Shown here piece after piece: positions 1-8,477 of a stretch of DNA of 64,000 nt. The notes under the pieces were generated by a model. It made no database searches, was not told the DNA's origin, and saw only the letters and a program-made list of their open reading frames with translations. Every line of letters starts with the position of its first letter. Position 1 is the first letter of the stretch. The stretch is from Paenibacillus xylanexedens (GTDB lineage: Bacteria > Bacillota > Bacilli > Paenibacillales > Paenibacillaceae): NCBI RefSeq assembly GCF_007676705.1, contig NZ_VEBF01000001.1, forward strand, positions 2,046,001 to 2,110,000. Reading direction: 5' to 3'. The position numbers were made by a program, and so were the translations under genes.

Positions 1-188
1 TTATCTTCGATCGTACCCATGCCGCTTGGGACCGCGCCCCGATCATAGATCGTTGACGTGATGTTCCCCCTGTTGCCTTCGCCTTCCGCCTGTTCGCTAC
101 CGTTATCTCCTGTACATCCCGCCAGTAAACCACCGATCAAGCCCAGAACGAGACCCGACTTCATCCATGCCTTCATCGTTAACGCCAT
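1..188 (-). CDS. Extracellular solute-binding lipoprotein, N-terminal part (cut by window start)
   Basis: Only the first 62 codons are visible; the rest lies before position 1. The ATG at 186-188 opens a lipoprotein signal peptide with a hydrophobic stretch and the lipobox LLAGC. A Gly/Ser/Glu-rich linker follows, then the segment STIYDRGAVPSGMGTIED, which is typical of the long (about 500 residue) sugar-binding lipoproteins of Paenibacillus split ABC importers. An in-frame ATG at 174-176 is an alternative start. It is the third gene of an importer operon after the two permeases at 1133-2113 and 249-1118, so its role is ligand capture outside the membrane for that pair. The substrate cannot be read from this fragment. 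Confidence 0.85.
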   Translation of the reverse strand, partial: MALTMKAWMKSGLVLGLIGGLLAGCTGDNGSEQAEGEGNRGNITSTIYDRGAVPSGMGTIED

Positions 189-248
189 AGATAAGACCCT
201 CTTTCTCTCCTGTAATATGAACCCATGCGGGTTAACCTGCAGCCTGCC

Positions 249-1118
249 TTAACCTTTAATTGATCCAAGCATGACCCCTTTAACGAAGTACTTCTGCAAG
301 AATGGATACACCGCCAAAATGGGTATGACCATCACAATGACAGCCGCTGCCCGGATGCCTTCCGGGGTCAGATTCGATATCATCGTTGGATCGGTAAAAT
401 CCTGTACATTCAGATTGGACATAATCATATTCTGGACGAGCACGGTCATGTTGTATTTGGACGTATCATTGATATAAATCATCACACTCATGAACGAATT
501 CCAGTAACCTACGCCGTAAAAGAGGGCAATAGTCGCCAGTAAAGGTTTGGATAATGGCAACACGATTCGGAACAAAAGCCCCAGTTCACCACAACCATCG
601 ATGCGCGCGGCCTCGTCTACTTCTCCCGGGAGATTTTCAAAATAAGATCGCATGATCAGCATGTTATACGTGCTCACCAGGCCCGGTAGCCAAAGCGCAC
701 CGTAACTGTTCACAAGACCGAGATTTTGCACGACCAAGTACGTTGGAATGAGTCCACCGTTAAAAATCATCGTGAATACCATCGCCATCGTAAAAAAGCG
801 CCGGTGGTAAAAATGTCTGCGTGACAGGGGATATGCCGCCATAATCGTCACCGCCATGCTCAGCCCTGTACCGATCAATGTGATCTCCACACTATTCCAG
901 AATGCATTCAGAATTGGTGTTCCCGTAATTAGGCTGTGGTAGGAGAACCAGGTGAAATCGACGGGCCATAACCCCACTTGACCTGAAACGACCGCTCTCG
1001 CATCACTAAATGACAAGGCAACGATGTTCAGTAAGGGCAGGATACAGCTGATGGCAACCAGTGACAACAATACATAATTGATTAGGTAAAAGACTTTTTC
1101 ACCTTTGGTTTTTCTCAT
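249..1118 (-). CDS. Carbohydrate ABC transporter permease, MalG/YtcP (LplC) type
   Basis: Predicted 289-residue inner-membrane subunit of a sugar importer. It has about six hydrophobic segments and the cytoplasmic EAA loop DEAARIDGCGELGLLF, followed by RIVLPLSKPLLAT, which docks on the ATPase. The C-terminus KYFVKGVMLGSIKG is characteristic of the YtcP/LplC group. I chose the ATG at 1118 because GGGAGGG precedes it by about 8 bases. An upstream in-frame GTG at 1139 overlaps the previous gene and lacks such a site. It follows the partner permease by 14 bases and precedes the binding lipoprotein. No ATPase gene is nearby, so a shared MsmX-type ATPase encoded elsewhere is likely (inference from the family). 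Confidence 0.93.
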   Translation of the reverse strand: MRKTKGEKVFYLINYVLLSLVAISCILPLLNIVALSFSDARAVVSGQVGLWPVDFTWFSYHSLITGTPILNAFWNSVEITLIGTGLSMAVTIMAAYPLSRRHFYHRRFFTMAMVFTMIFNGGLIPTYLVVQNLGLVNSYGALWLPGLVSTYNMLIMRSYFENLPGEVDEAARIDGCGELGLLFRIVLPLSKPLLATIALFYGVGYWNSFMSVMIYINDTSKYNMTVLVQNMIMSNLNVQDFTDPTMISNLTPEGIRAAAVIVMVIPILAVYPFLQKYFVKGVMLGSIKG

Positions 1119-1132
1119 GTTGCTCTCCCTCC

Positions 1133-2113
1133 CTACCACAAACCTTCGTTAAATCGACGTGCGATATAATTGGCACTGAAAATGAGAATAAATGCAACCA
1201 GGGATTCGAACAATCCCATCGCCGTCGTCAGGCTGAACTGTGCTCCCTGAAGACCCGTGCGGTAGATATACGTACTGATGACATCCGCTATTTCGTTGAC
1301 ATTGGAATTCTGAAGCATGTATACCTGATCGAATCCGACCTCCATCACTCTTCCCATCGACAGGATCAGCAGGAGAATAATGGTGGAGCGTATACCGGGC
1401 AGGGTGACATGCCAGATCTGACGCATTTTGCTGGCTCCATCCATCTGTGCAGCCTCATACTGGCTCGGATCAATGGTCGTTAGTGCCGCGAGAAAAATGA
1501 TGGCATTGAAGCCCATGTCTTTCCAGATCCCTGAGCCGACAAATACCGCAACCCATGAGCCCTTGTTGTACATGAAGGGATAAGGCGCTCCCGTCCAGGC
1601 CTCAACCCAGCGGTTTACGATCCCATTTTCCAAAGAGAAGACCGTCATGATCATCATCGCAATGATGACCCAGGAGAAGAAATGTGGCATATAGACTACC
1701 GTCTGTACCGTTCGCTTGAATGCCATGTTTCGCACTTCATTGAGCATGATGGCCAGAATGATCGGAATGGGAAATCCGATAATAATGCTTAAGAGACTGA
1801 GGAACAAGGTGTTGCGAATAATCTCCACCGTGCGCGGATCGCTGAACAGTGTCTGAAAATGCTGAAAGCCCACCCATGGACTATCCCATAGACCGTCATA
1901 GAAGTTGTAATCCTTGAAGGCCATGACCAGACCTCCGATGGGTGCATAACGAAAGGTAAGATAGAACATAATCACTGGCACAAACATCAAGATTAACGGA
2001 ATATTCATCTTGAATCGTCGCAGTCGCTGTTGCCGAATCCGATGCTTCATCTCACTGTCCGGCGGTTGCAATCCAGACGGCGGACCTGCGGTCAGTTCCC
2101 CCTTCACATCCAT
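1133..2113 (-). CDS. Carbohydrate ABC transporter permease, MalF/LplB (YteP) type
   Basis: Predicted 326-residue permease that pairs with the product of 249-1118. A cytoplasmic N-terminal tail of about 35 residues is followed by six hydrophobic segments. The EAA loop YEAAQMDGASKMRQIWHVTLP is shown by its key residues E-A-A and the distal G. The segment YAPIGGLVMAFKDYNF after the first membrane helix is typical of LplB-like proteins. The ATG at 2113 is preceded by GAGAGGAG; a GTG lies directly upstream at 2116. This is the first gene of the importer operon. A cre-like box lies about 50 bases upstream, so carbon catabolite control by CcpA is plausible. The adjacent YesMN-type pair is the likely specific regulator. 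Confidence 0.92.
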   Translation of the reverse strand: MDVKGELTAGPPSGLQPPDSEMKHRIRQQRLRRFKMNIPLILMFVPVIMFYLTFRYAPIGGLVMAFKDYNFYDGLWDSPWVGFQHFQTLFSDPRTVEIIRNTLFLSLLSIIIGFPIPIILAIMLNEVRNMAFKRTVQTVVYMPHFFSWVIIAMMIMTVFSLENGIVNRWVEAWTGAPYPFMYNKGSWVAVFVGSGIWKDMGFNAIIFLAALTTIDPSQYEAAQMDGASKMRQIWHVTLPGIRSTIILLLILSMGRVMEVGFDQVYMLQNSNVNEIADVISTYIYRTGLQGAQFSLTTAMGLFESLVAFILIFSANYIARRFNEGLW

Positions 2114-2160
2114 CACTCCTCTCTGCTGTTGATGTACTATAGTTGTATTTTAGATAAAAA

Positions 2161-2174
2161 TGTAAGCGTAAACA
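2161..2174. promoter_or_regulatory. cre-like box upstream of the first ABC importer operon
   Basis: The 14-mer TGTAAGCGTAAACA matches 13 of 14 positions of the CcpA consensus TGWAARCGYTWNCW. It lies about 50 bases upstream of the permease ATG at 2113. On the minus strand TTACAT and TATAGT, 18 bases apart, could be the -35 and -10 elements, which would put the box over the -35. Catabolite repression is inferred, not shown. Confidence 0.6.
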
Positions 2175-2213
2175 TTTGTTATTTAACGATCCTTTTATAA
2201 TTTTCTACGCAAA

Positions 2214-2236
2214 AATAACCCCACATGGTGGGGTTG
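2214..2236 (-). terminator. Rho-independent terminator after the YesN-type regulator
   Basis: Minus-strand stem AACCCCAC / GTGGGGTT with a 3-base loop (2217-2235) is followed by ATTTTT. It separates the regulator gene from the permease operon downstream. Confidence 0.75.
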
Positions 2237-2284
2237 ACCCTGCAGCAGTTCAAGAGGGATTGCTACATCACTAATCCAGGCACT

Positions 2285-3349
2285 TCACTTGGCTACTTGC
2301 TTGCGATATTCGCGGGGCGATACCCCCGTCATCTGTTTGAATACGGTTGTAAAATAACTGGAGTTATCGAACCCGGTCAGTTCCGCTATATCTGCCATGC
2401 TCTGCCGAGTGCTGTGCAGTAGCAGCTTAGCCTTATCAATTCGGCGCTTACTGACATATTGGCTGAAGCCTTGTCCTGTCTCTTTTTTAAACAAATGGCT
2501 CAAGTAGTTGGGTGTCACATGAACATGGGCAGCCACGGCCTGCAAAGTGCAGGTGCTGGAATAGTTCATTTCAATATACTGCATGACTCGTGTAACGACA
2601 TGATCCTGCTGTTCCTGAGTTAGCCGCATCAGCATATCCACCCACTCTTCACTCTTGCAACGGGCCCAAGCGATGACTTCAGGAATGGTATGAATCCAAA
2701 GTAGTGGATCTGGGGCAGTTGAGTCCATCCCACCGGATTCCTGAGGCTGAAGCTGTTGTACCATCAAGTCCATGATGACCTTCATAAGCATATGAATCTC
2801 CGCTTTGCCTTGCGACAAGCTCATCCCGGACACTTCTTCCAGCAATATCTCGATCCGATTCATTATCTCTCCGAATTGATGATGAAGCACCAGTGAAGTC
2901 AGTTCCTCTCGCAGTCTCTCGGTACGGTCCACCTGGCTGTATTGTTCCCTGATCCGAATGTCAGACTGTTTCCGGCGATATCGTTCATGTGCCTTTTGCA
3001 ACACCTGACATACTTCATCGAGCGAGAACGGCTTCAACAAAAATTCAATCGCCCCATAACGGATGGCACGTTGTGCATATTCGAACTCACGATATCCGGT
3101 CAAAATGATAATCATGATGTCCAGTCCGCTCTCGTATATGCGTTCGGCAAGGTCCAGACCATCCATCACAGGCATATTGATGTCCGTAATGATCAGGTCA
3201 GGTGTGCAGCTGTGTACAGCCTGTATCGCTTCTTCTCCATCGGCCGCTTCCCCAACGACCTCCCAGCCGAGGGGGTTATTGCAAACCAGATGAATCAACC
3301 CCTGACGAAATAATACTTCATCATCCACCACAAGCATACGTCCATTCAC
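2285..3349 (-). CDS. Response regulator with AraC-type DNA-binding domain (YesN-like)
   Basis: Predicted 354 residues. The receiver domain spans about 1-120, with the acidic pair in LVVDDE, phospho-acceptor Asp56 in DLIITDINMP and the conserved Lys in FLLKPF. A linker of about 130 residues leads to a C-terminal two-helix-turn-helix AraC domain from about 255, ending in TGVSPREYRK. It is shorter than many YesN proteins because the middle is short. The start is GTG at 3349, preceded by AGAGGAG with 8-base spacing. It lies 14 bases after the sensor kinase gene, so the two form a two-component operon. By family and position it should activate the importer operon at 249-2113; this is inferred. Confidence 0.92.
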   Translation of the reverse strand: MNGRMLVVDDEVLFRQGLIHLVCNNPLGWEVVGEAADGEEAIQAVHSCTPDLIITDINMPVMDGLDLAERIYESGLDIMIIILTGYREFEYAQRAIRYGAIEFLLKPFSLDEVCQVLQKAHERYRRKQSDIRIREQYSQVDRTERLREELTSLVLHHQFGEIMNRIEILLEEVSGMSLSQGKAEIHMLMKVIMDLMVQQLQPQESGGMDSTAPDPLLWIHTIPEVIAWARCKSEEWVDMLMRLTQEQQDHVVTRVMQYIEMNYSSTCTLQAVAAHVHVTPNYLSHLFKKETGQGFSQYVSKRRIDKAKLLLHSTRQSMADIAELTGFDNSSYFTTVFKQMTGVSPREYRKQVAK

Positions 3350-3363
3350 AGAACCTACTCCTC

Positions 3364-5172
3364 TCAGTCACCTGAATTTCCCGGCATGAGTCCCTCACCA
3401 ATCTGATAAGGCAAACGTAGACGCACCAGCGTACCCTCACCCACAGTCGACTCGATCTGTACACCGTAGGGTTCGCCATGAATCAACTCAATTCTTCGAA
3501 GTACACTCCGCATACCAATGTGCTGGCGTTCGTCATCCACATGTGCCACTGGCGTCATAATGTTTTCAATGACCGATACATACATGCCACAGCCGTTATC
3601 TGAGATCTCAATGATGAGCAGATCCGGTTCTCCCTCATGCCCGTTTTGCCGCGAGCAACGAATTGCCAGATGACGGTTGTTCCTTTTGTCCGAGAAGGCA
3701 TGAACAAAAACATTCTCCACGATGGGCTGAAGCAACAGTCGGATCACCTGACAGCGAAGCAATTCATTAGGAACGGTAATTTCTATCGACAAAGCTTCCT
3801 GATACCGAGCCTGCTGAATCTGCAGGTAATGATCAATTTGCTTCATCTCATCCTGTACGGTCGTTAGTCGCTGCACGGGCTCCAGCGTATACTGCAGCAT
3901 CTCCGACAATGCAGTGACCAGGCGAGCCGATTTTTCATCGCCAAGCATATAGAACTTCCAGAAAAACATGCTGAGTGTGTTATACAGAAAATGGGGATTC
4001 AGCTGGGCCTGAATGGCTTTGAGTTCGGCTTCTTTTTCACTGAGTTCCCGTTCATACACTTCATGGATCAGCGTATCAATCCGGGACGCCATCGCATTGA
4101 ATCGTTCACCGATGAAGCCGAGCTCATCCCGGGTCTCAATCCTTACCCGTGTATCAAACTGTCCATCACGGACTCTTTTCATCGCATTGACCAGACTCGC
4201 CAGTGGACGCAACAGTCTGCCGCTAATTACGGTAATGATAAGCCATGAGCATAATACGCTCGCTACCGCAGAGAACACGGCAACTTTTACAATGATCTTT
4301 CCCTTGTTCTGAATCTGAGCGAGTGAGACCTTGCTGACCAACGTAAAGCCCGCTTTGTCTGACGTTTGTTTCGTATACAAGTGGGTTGTTCCCAGCTCGT
4401 CCCTGATCTCGGTCGCCCCTAGGCTTAGCTCGGTAAGCGGTGGTGGATCTGCATCCTGATTATGAAAGGCATAAAGAAGCTCACCATCTGCGTCAAACAA
4501 GTAGACAGCCACTTCCTCATTCAGTCGCAGATCTTTGAGATAAGATTCGAACAACGAGGTGTTAAACAGAATTAACATGACGCCATAGGTCTCCAGATCA
4601 ACAGACCGCATTAATCGTCCCGCCAGAATCCAATTGGATTGTTCCTCCTGCAAGAAGGCATCCGGCCCCAAACGATTCCAACCATATTCGCCGCCCGTTC
4701 CTTCCAGTCTATGAACCATTTCTGCAAGATAGGAAGGGTCCATCTGTTGAAACGAGCCAGCAAAGGCGCCGAGATTAAATATGTTTTCCTTCAGATCATA
4801 TATGCGGAGCCCCATGATCTCCGGTGCATCCAGCCTTACCTGATACAACTGATCATCCAGTTCATCTTCCAGCTTCATCTGATCATAGGACGAGATGCCT
4901 GAGGTCTGTGCTTTGATGGCATTTTTCACGGAGGGATTCAGTGTGATATAATCGGTGACTTTGTACATGTCGTGTACCCTGGAATCCAGACGTGCAAGAA
5001 TCTGCTCTGCGGTAAGACTATACTGGCGACTGACCTCTTCATTGAACAGGTCGATATGGATGCGATAGGTGATCAACCCTGTGATTCCGGAGATTAAGAC
5101 CGTTGCGGTAGATAAAAACAAGATTAGCTTTGTTTTAAATTTAAAGCGTTTACAAAAGTTCATCCACCACAT
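3364..5172 (-). CDS. Sensor histidine kinase (YesM-like, HAMP + His_kinase + HATPase)
   Basis: Predicted 602 residues. A membrane helix near 15-37 and another near 300-320 flank an extracellular sensor region of about 260 residues. A HAMP linker follows at about 321-372. The phospho-acceptor His394 lies in LNPHFLYNTL, the signature of the LytS/YesM class. The C-terminal ATPase domain carries the N-box around ENVFVHAF and the G-box DNGCGM. The ATG at 5172 has GGTGAGGTG upstream. It is followed after 14 bases by its response regulator. The stimulus is probably the sugar taken up by the neighbouring importer, or its loaded binding protein (inference from family precedent). Confidence 0.93.
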   Translation of the reverse strand: MWWMNFCKRFKFKTKLILFLSTATVLISGITGLITYRIHIDLFNEEVSRQYSLTAEQILARLDSRVHDMYKVTDYITLNPSVKNAIKAQTSGISSYDQMKLEDELDDQLYQVRLDAPEIMGLRIYDLKENIFNLGAFAGSFQQMDPSYLAEMVHRLEGTGGEYGWNRLGPDAFLQEEQSNWILAGRLMRSVDLETYGVMLILFNTSLFESYLKDLRLNEEVAVYLFDADGELLYAFHNQDADPPPLTELSLGATEIRDELGTTHLYTKQTSDKAGFTLVSKVSLAQIQNKGKIIVKVAVFSAVASVLCSWLIITVISGRLLRPLASLVNAMKRVRDGQFDTRVRIETRDELGFIGERFNAMASRIDTLIHEVYERELSEKEAELKAIQAQLNPHFLYNTLSMFFWKFYMLGDEKSARLVTALSEMLQYTLEPVQRLTTVQDEMKQIDHYLQIQQARYQEALSIEITVPNELLRCQVIRLLLQPIVENVFVHAFSDKRNNRHLAIRCSRQNGHEGEPDLLIIEISDNGCGMYVSVIENIMTPVAHVDDERQHIGMRSVLRRIELIHGEPYGVQIESTVGEGTLVRLRLPYQIGEGLMPGNSGD

Positions 5173-5244
5173 CTTTCACGCACCTCACCTATATTCCGTA
5201 CATGTCTTACTCCTAAAAACATATCATACACCTATTGGAAAAAA

Positions 5245-5283
5245 CCAGAAAAACCCTGACCCCGCTTCAATCGGTAGTCAGAG
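5245..5283 (-). terminator. Terminator between the lipoprotein gene and the sensor kinase
   Basis: On the minus strand CTCTGAC (5277-5283) pairs with GTCAGGG (5254-5260). The stem is followed by TTTTT and, after a short gap, TTTTTT. It suggests that the kinase-regulator pair has its own promoter downstream. Confidence 0.6.
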
Positions 5284-5316
5284 TTTGAAGGCATGTGATC
5301 CAGACATGTTCCCGGG

Positions 5317-5341
5317 ATGATCCAGATTAACTCTGGATCAT
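5317..5341. other. Perfect 10-bp hairpin just after the 5349-6239 gene
   Basis: ATGATCCAGA (5317-5326) and TCTGGATCAT (5332-5341) form a perfect stem with a 5-base loop. No T-run follows on the minus strand, whereas the plus strand has ATTTTTATT just after. It may be an RNA-stabilising 3' structure or a plus-strand terminator. Confidence 0.4.
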
Positions 5342-5348
5342 GGCATTT

Positions 5349-6239
5349 TTATTCCCCGTAAATCTCTTTGATCCGTTCTTCCTCATTTGTAGACAACACA
5401 ACATTAAGCAACCCCATGACATTATTGGCATCAGTCCTCGTAGTCTTGTACATCTCAGCAAACGCCGCTTCATCCTGCTCCGGGTCCATCTCAGCAAGCT
5501 TGCCCCACGAAGTGCGAGCCTTATCGTATAGGGTAGTCAATGTGATGTCATAAGGATGCTGTGCAACAGGTGCCATGGATTCAAATTTCGCGGTAATGCT
5601 GAAGAAATCCTTGGAATCCTGGAACGATGTACTGCTGTAATCCTTATTTTTCATCGCATCTTCGGTAATCAGCAGACCTTCACGGGCGATAAATAGCGTT
5701 TTCACCATGGCACGTTCCAGATTCGTTGCTTCTTCCCAGGTTACATAAGATTCGTCAGGTGCTTGTACGGTTGTGAAAAAAGGAAAGGCATCATCAATCA
5801 ATCGCTGCGAATCGGAATGAATCGGTACCCCCGCATTCATGTCCACAACGGCATCGCTATAGTTGGCCACATTAATATTTTTGGAACCTTCCTCACTGAC
5901 CCGACGCACCGGATGATCCGTAAGCGGGATACGGATATAACCAAGCTTATCGGCATACTGCTGCTTCAACTCTTCCAGTGTGGAGTCCTTTCCAATCTTG
6001 CCGTCGTCAGCTGAAGAAGATTTTTCTGTAGTTGAACCTGTCTCCTCACTCCCACTCGAACCAGTTGCTGCGGTTTCTGTTACAGTAGCATTCGAGCTGC
6101 TTGTCTCCGACGAAGTAACTTCTGTACCCGAAGCAGACTCTGGCGATGACGTCTCTTTAGCTCCACCACCACAAGCTGTCAAAATCGCTGCCAAACTGAC
6201 CATGACAGTGAGTGTCTTTATCATATCATTCCATTTCAT
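5349..6239 (-). CDS. Lipoprotein of unknown function with Ser/Thr/Glu-rich linker
   Basis: Predicted 296 residues. A signal peptide ends in the lipobox ILTAC at about 19-23. It is followed by about 55 residues of Ser, Thr, Glu and Gly low complexity, which would be a cell-wall-spanning linker. The remainder is largely helical and contains WEEATNLERAMVKTLF. I recognise no family. The ATG at 6239 is preceded by GGGGAAG with 8-base spacing. It is upstream of the YesMN-type pair but separated from it by a terminator, so a shared function is not assured. A role as an accessory envelope sensor or as an anchored binding protein are both guesses; nothing in the sequence decides between them. Confidence 0.8.
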   Translation of the reverse strand: MKWNDMIKTLTVMVSLAAILTACGGGAKETSSPESASGTEVTSSETSSSNATVTETAATGSSGSEETGSTTEKSSSADDGKIGKDSTLEELKQQYADKLGYIRIPLTDHPVRRVSEEGSKNINVANYSDAVVDMNAGVPIHSDSQRLIDDAFPFFTTVQAPDESYVTWEEATNLERAMVKTLFIAREGLLITEDAMKNKDYSSTSFQDSKDFFSITAKFESMAPVAQHPYDITLTTLYDKARTSWGKLAEMDPEQDEAAFAEMYKTTRTDANNVMGLLNVVLSTNEEERIKEIYGE

Positions 6240-6412
6240 CGTATGATCTTCCCCTTATCGGTTGTATAACTTACAACAATATCCTTTCAGATAACATGCT
6301 TGATTCACAACTGGACATGGTCTACATTCTATCACAAGTAGAAAATCGGTTGTATACGACGATATACCTGTGTCTAAAGCCTTTTACTATCCCTATATTA
6401 ACTACCACCGCA

Positions 6413-6449
6413 ACACAAAAACACTGTCGCCCATATGGACAACAGTGTT
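6413..6449 (-). terminator. Terminator after the NERD gene
   Basis: Minus-strand stem AACACTGT / ACAGTGTT (6420-6449), extended by GTCC/GGGC pairs around an ATAT loop, is followed by TTTTTGTGTT. Confidence 0.8.
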
Positions 6450-6461
6450 CGTGAAGCAAGA

Positions 6462-7193
6462 TTATTTGATACCTTTGGCCTTCTCCATGTGTTCTGACCG
6501 AATCTGAGGGTCCGTGGAATTGACCGATGAGAGCAGAGCGTAGATCGCCTGAATATCCTTCTCTTGAAAGACTGTTTCGGGAACTTCAGTCTCAAGTCGT
6601 TCTGTCTTACGCTGAATGGTCTCTACCAATTCATGGTCGTAGATGATCAATTCATCCGAATTCACATATCTCACAGCAGGATCAACACTGATACGGCAAC
6701 GGTTCGTGAAGGTGACCATGGAGACGAGACGTACTCTTTTGTAATCTCCGAGATGTGCATGAATCGCTTCAACATGGGCACGATGCTGCATGAGCGGATT
6801 GTACATTTTGACCCGGCTGCTGCTGACCGACCAATTGGCTTCTCTTCGGCCGCCGCGGATCTCACCTGTCGTCAGATTCCGGGTTTCGATGACGAAGATT
6901 GCCCGCGGACCGATCACGACATGATCAATCTGCGAATAACCGGAGCGTGACTTCGGATTGGTAACAAGTAAGTCGTTCAACACTTTATATTCACTTGGGA
7001 GACCAATCAGCTGATCTGATGTACTAGGCTCCTCCGGCTGGCGTGTCCATTCCCCCTCCGCTTTTTTCTTGCGCTTACTACGGACCATACGCGGGGGAAT
7101 GGTTGTCGTCGATGGTAACGCTGAAGCGGAGGCTGTAATCTGGTTCGCAAGCTCTGGCTGTGTCTTGAACAGAGACAGGATTTTCTTGAACAT
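6462..7193 (-). CDS. NERD-domain protein
   Basis: Predicted 243 residues. A basic, Ser/Thr-rich N-terminal region of about 65 residues precedes a NERD (nuclease-related) domain. Landmarks are the Glu in LPSEYKVLNDL, the QIDHVVIGP strand, FVIETRN with the acidic/basic core of the PD-(D/E)XK-related fold, the Trp in EANWSVSS, and NPLMQHRAHVEAI. The ATG at 7193 fits the upstream GGAG; a TTG at 7199 is an alternative. It is monocistronic, with a terminator behind it and about 280 bases before the next gene. NERD proteins are often assigned DNA-processing roles but the function is generally not established, and I claim none here. Confidence 0.85.
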   Translation of the reverse strand: MFKKILSLFKTQPELANQITASASALPSTTTIPPRMVRSKRKKKAEGEWTRQPEEPSTSDQLIGLPSEYKVLNDLLVTNPKSRSGYSQIDHVVIGPRAIFVIETRNLTTGEIRGGRREANWSVSSSRVKMYNPLMQHRAHVEAIHAHLGDYKRVRLVSMVTFTNRCRISVDPAVRYVNSDELIIYDHELVETIQRKTERLETEVPETVFQEKDIQAIYALLSSVNSTDPQIRSEHMEKAKGIK

Positions 7194-7410
7194 GGGCAAG
7201 CTCCGTTCTATTGTAGTGTGGGTTACGGGTGACCATTACAGGAGGAATAACATCCTTTGACACATTCATTATGTAAACTTCTATTACTTATGTCGGATAA
7301 AGAGGGGGAAAAATAAAGGGAAAACGATCAAAATCTCTCCATTATGCAAAGTACATATGAACATTTAACCAATTTTGTGACTTTAGACGCATAAACAGGC
7401 CGGAAATTGA
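7194..7410. other. Intergenic stretch, promoter region of the NERD gene
   Basis: AT-rich, with no credible coding potential on either strand. It should contain the NERD gene promoter on the minus strand. I could not fix -35 and -10 boxes with confidence. Confidence 0.4.
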
Positions 7411-7460
7411 AAAAAAACAGCGCAATCTTTTCTGAATCGAAAAAGAATTACGCTGCTGTT
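7411..7460 (-). terminator. Terminator ending the second carbohydrate operon
   Basis: Minus-strand AACAGC pairs with GCTGTT, with an inner CTTTTTC/GAAAAG stem, and is followed by a run of seven T. It lies directly after the dehydrogenase stop codon. Confidence 0.7.
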
Positions 7461-7470
7461 CTCTTGGATG

Positions 7471-8364
7471 TTAAGCCTGAAGATAATAGGTGTAGAGTAC
7501 CTGTGTACCTTTCTCATCCAGACCATTATTCGCTATTTCCTGATATAGGGATTCGGCCAGAGCCAGCCCAGGCGTTTTCATGCCCATCGCTTTTGCAGAC
7601 TCCAGTGCAATTCCCATGTCTTTGATAAAATGTTTCACATAGAATCCAGGCTCATAATCGCCTGCGATCATGCGCGGACCGAGATTGCTGAGCGACCAGC
7701 TTCCGGCTGCACCGGTAGCAATGCTCTTCAGCACGGTCTCTGCGTCCAGACCAGACGTCTTGGCATAGGCGAGTGCTTCGCATACGCCCATCATGCCAGA
7801 GGCAATGGCAATCTGGTTGCACATTTTGGTATGCTGCCCGGCTCCTGCCTTGCCTTGCAGCACAATGTTGGTGCCCATCTGCTCAAACAACGGATGAACG
7901 GCTTCAAAGGCCTCCGAACTACCACCAACCATAATGGATAACTTGGCGTTCTGCGCTCCGATATCGCCGCCCGACACAGGCGCGTCAAGTGCATGCAATC
8001 CTCTGGCTTCAGCAGCTTCAAAGATTCGTGCAGCCAGTAGCGGACTGGATGTCGTCATATCAATCAGATATGAACCCGGTTTGGCATTGGCTACGAGACC
8101 ATCCTCCCCGAGATAAATCTCCTCCACATCTTTTGGATAACCCACCATTGTGATGATGACATCACACGCGGCAGCCAGTTTGCCTGGTGTGTCATGCCAT
8201 ACGGCACCTTCCTTCACCAACGCTTCCGCTTTGGCAGCGGTTCGCGTGTAGACATGCAGCGGGTATCCTGCTTGCTGGATGTGCCCAGCCATGCTTTTAC
8301 CCATCACGCCTGTACCAATAAAGCCAACTTTCGTCTCTCCAGGTGCCTTCGTTGTATTTGTCAT
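7471..8364 (-). CDS. NAD(P)-dependent beta-hydroxyacid dehydrogenase (3-hydroxyisobutyrate dehydrogenase family)
   Basis: Predicted 297 residues. The N-terminal Rossmann motif GFIGTGVMGKSMAG lies near residues 14-27. The substrate-binding signature DAPVSGGDIGAQ and the catalytic-lysine segment GAGQHTKMCNQI are present, and the C-terminal helical domain is complete. I chose the ATG at 8364 because GGAGG lies 9 bases upstream; the open frame runs 37 codons further without a better site. It is the last gene of the operon that starts at 18485, 113 bases after the AraC regulator. Enzymes of this family oxidise or reduce small hydroxy-acids or semialdehydes such as tartronate semialdehyde. Here the substrate may be a sugar-acid breakdown product, but that is inference. 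Confidence 0.85.
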   Translation of the reverse strand: MTNTTKAPGETKVGFIGTGVMGKSMAGHIQQAGYPLHVYTRTAAKAEALVKEGAVWHDTPGKLAAACDVIITMVGYPKDVEEIYLGEDGLVANAKPGSYLIDMTTSSPLLAARIFEAAEARGLHALDAPVSGGDIGAQNAKLSIMVGGSSEAFEAVHPLFEQMGTNIVLQGKAGAGQHTKMCNQIAIASGMMGVCEALAYAKTSGLDAETVLKSIATGAAGSWSLSNLGPRMIAGDYEPGFYVKHFIKDMGIALESAKAMGMKTPGLALAESLYQEIANNGLDEKGTQVLYTYYLQA

Positions 8365-8477
8365 CGCAGGTTTCCTCCCTATTTCTCTAAGTTTTGTGAG
8401 GTGTTTGTTCTGAGATCGATAGCTATATCTGTATGTTAAAGCTTTCGTACCCCGCCGTCTATCTTTTGTCTCCAAAT

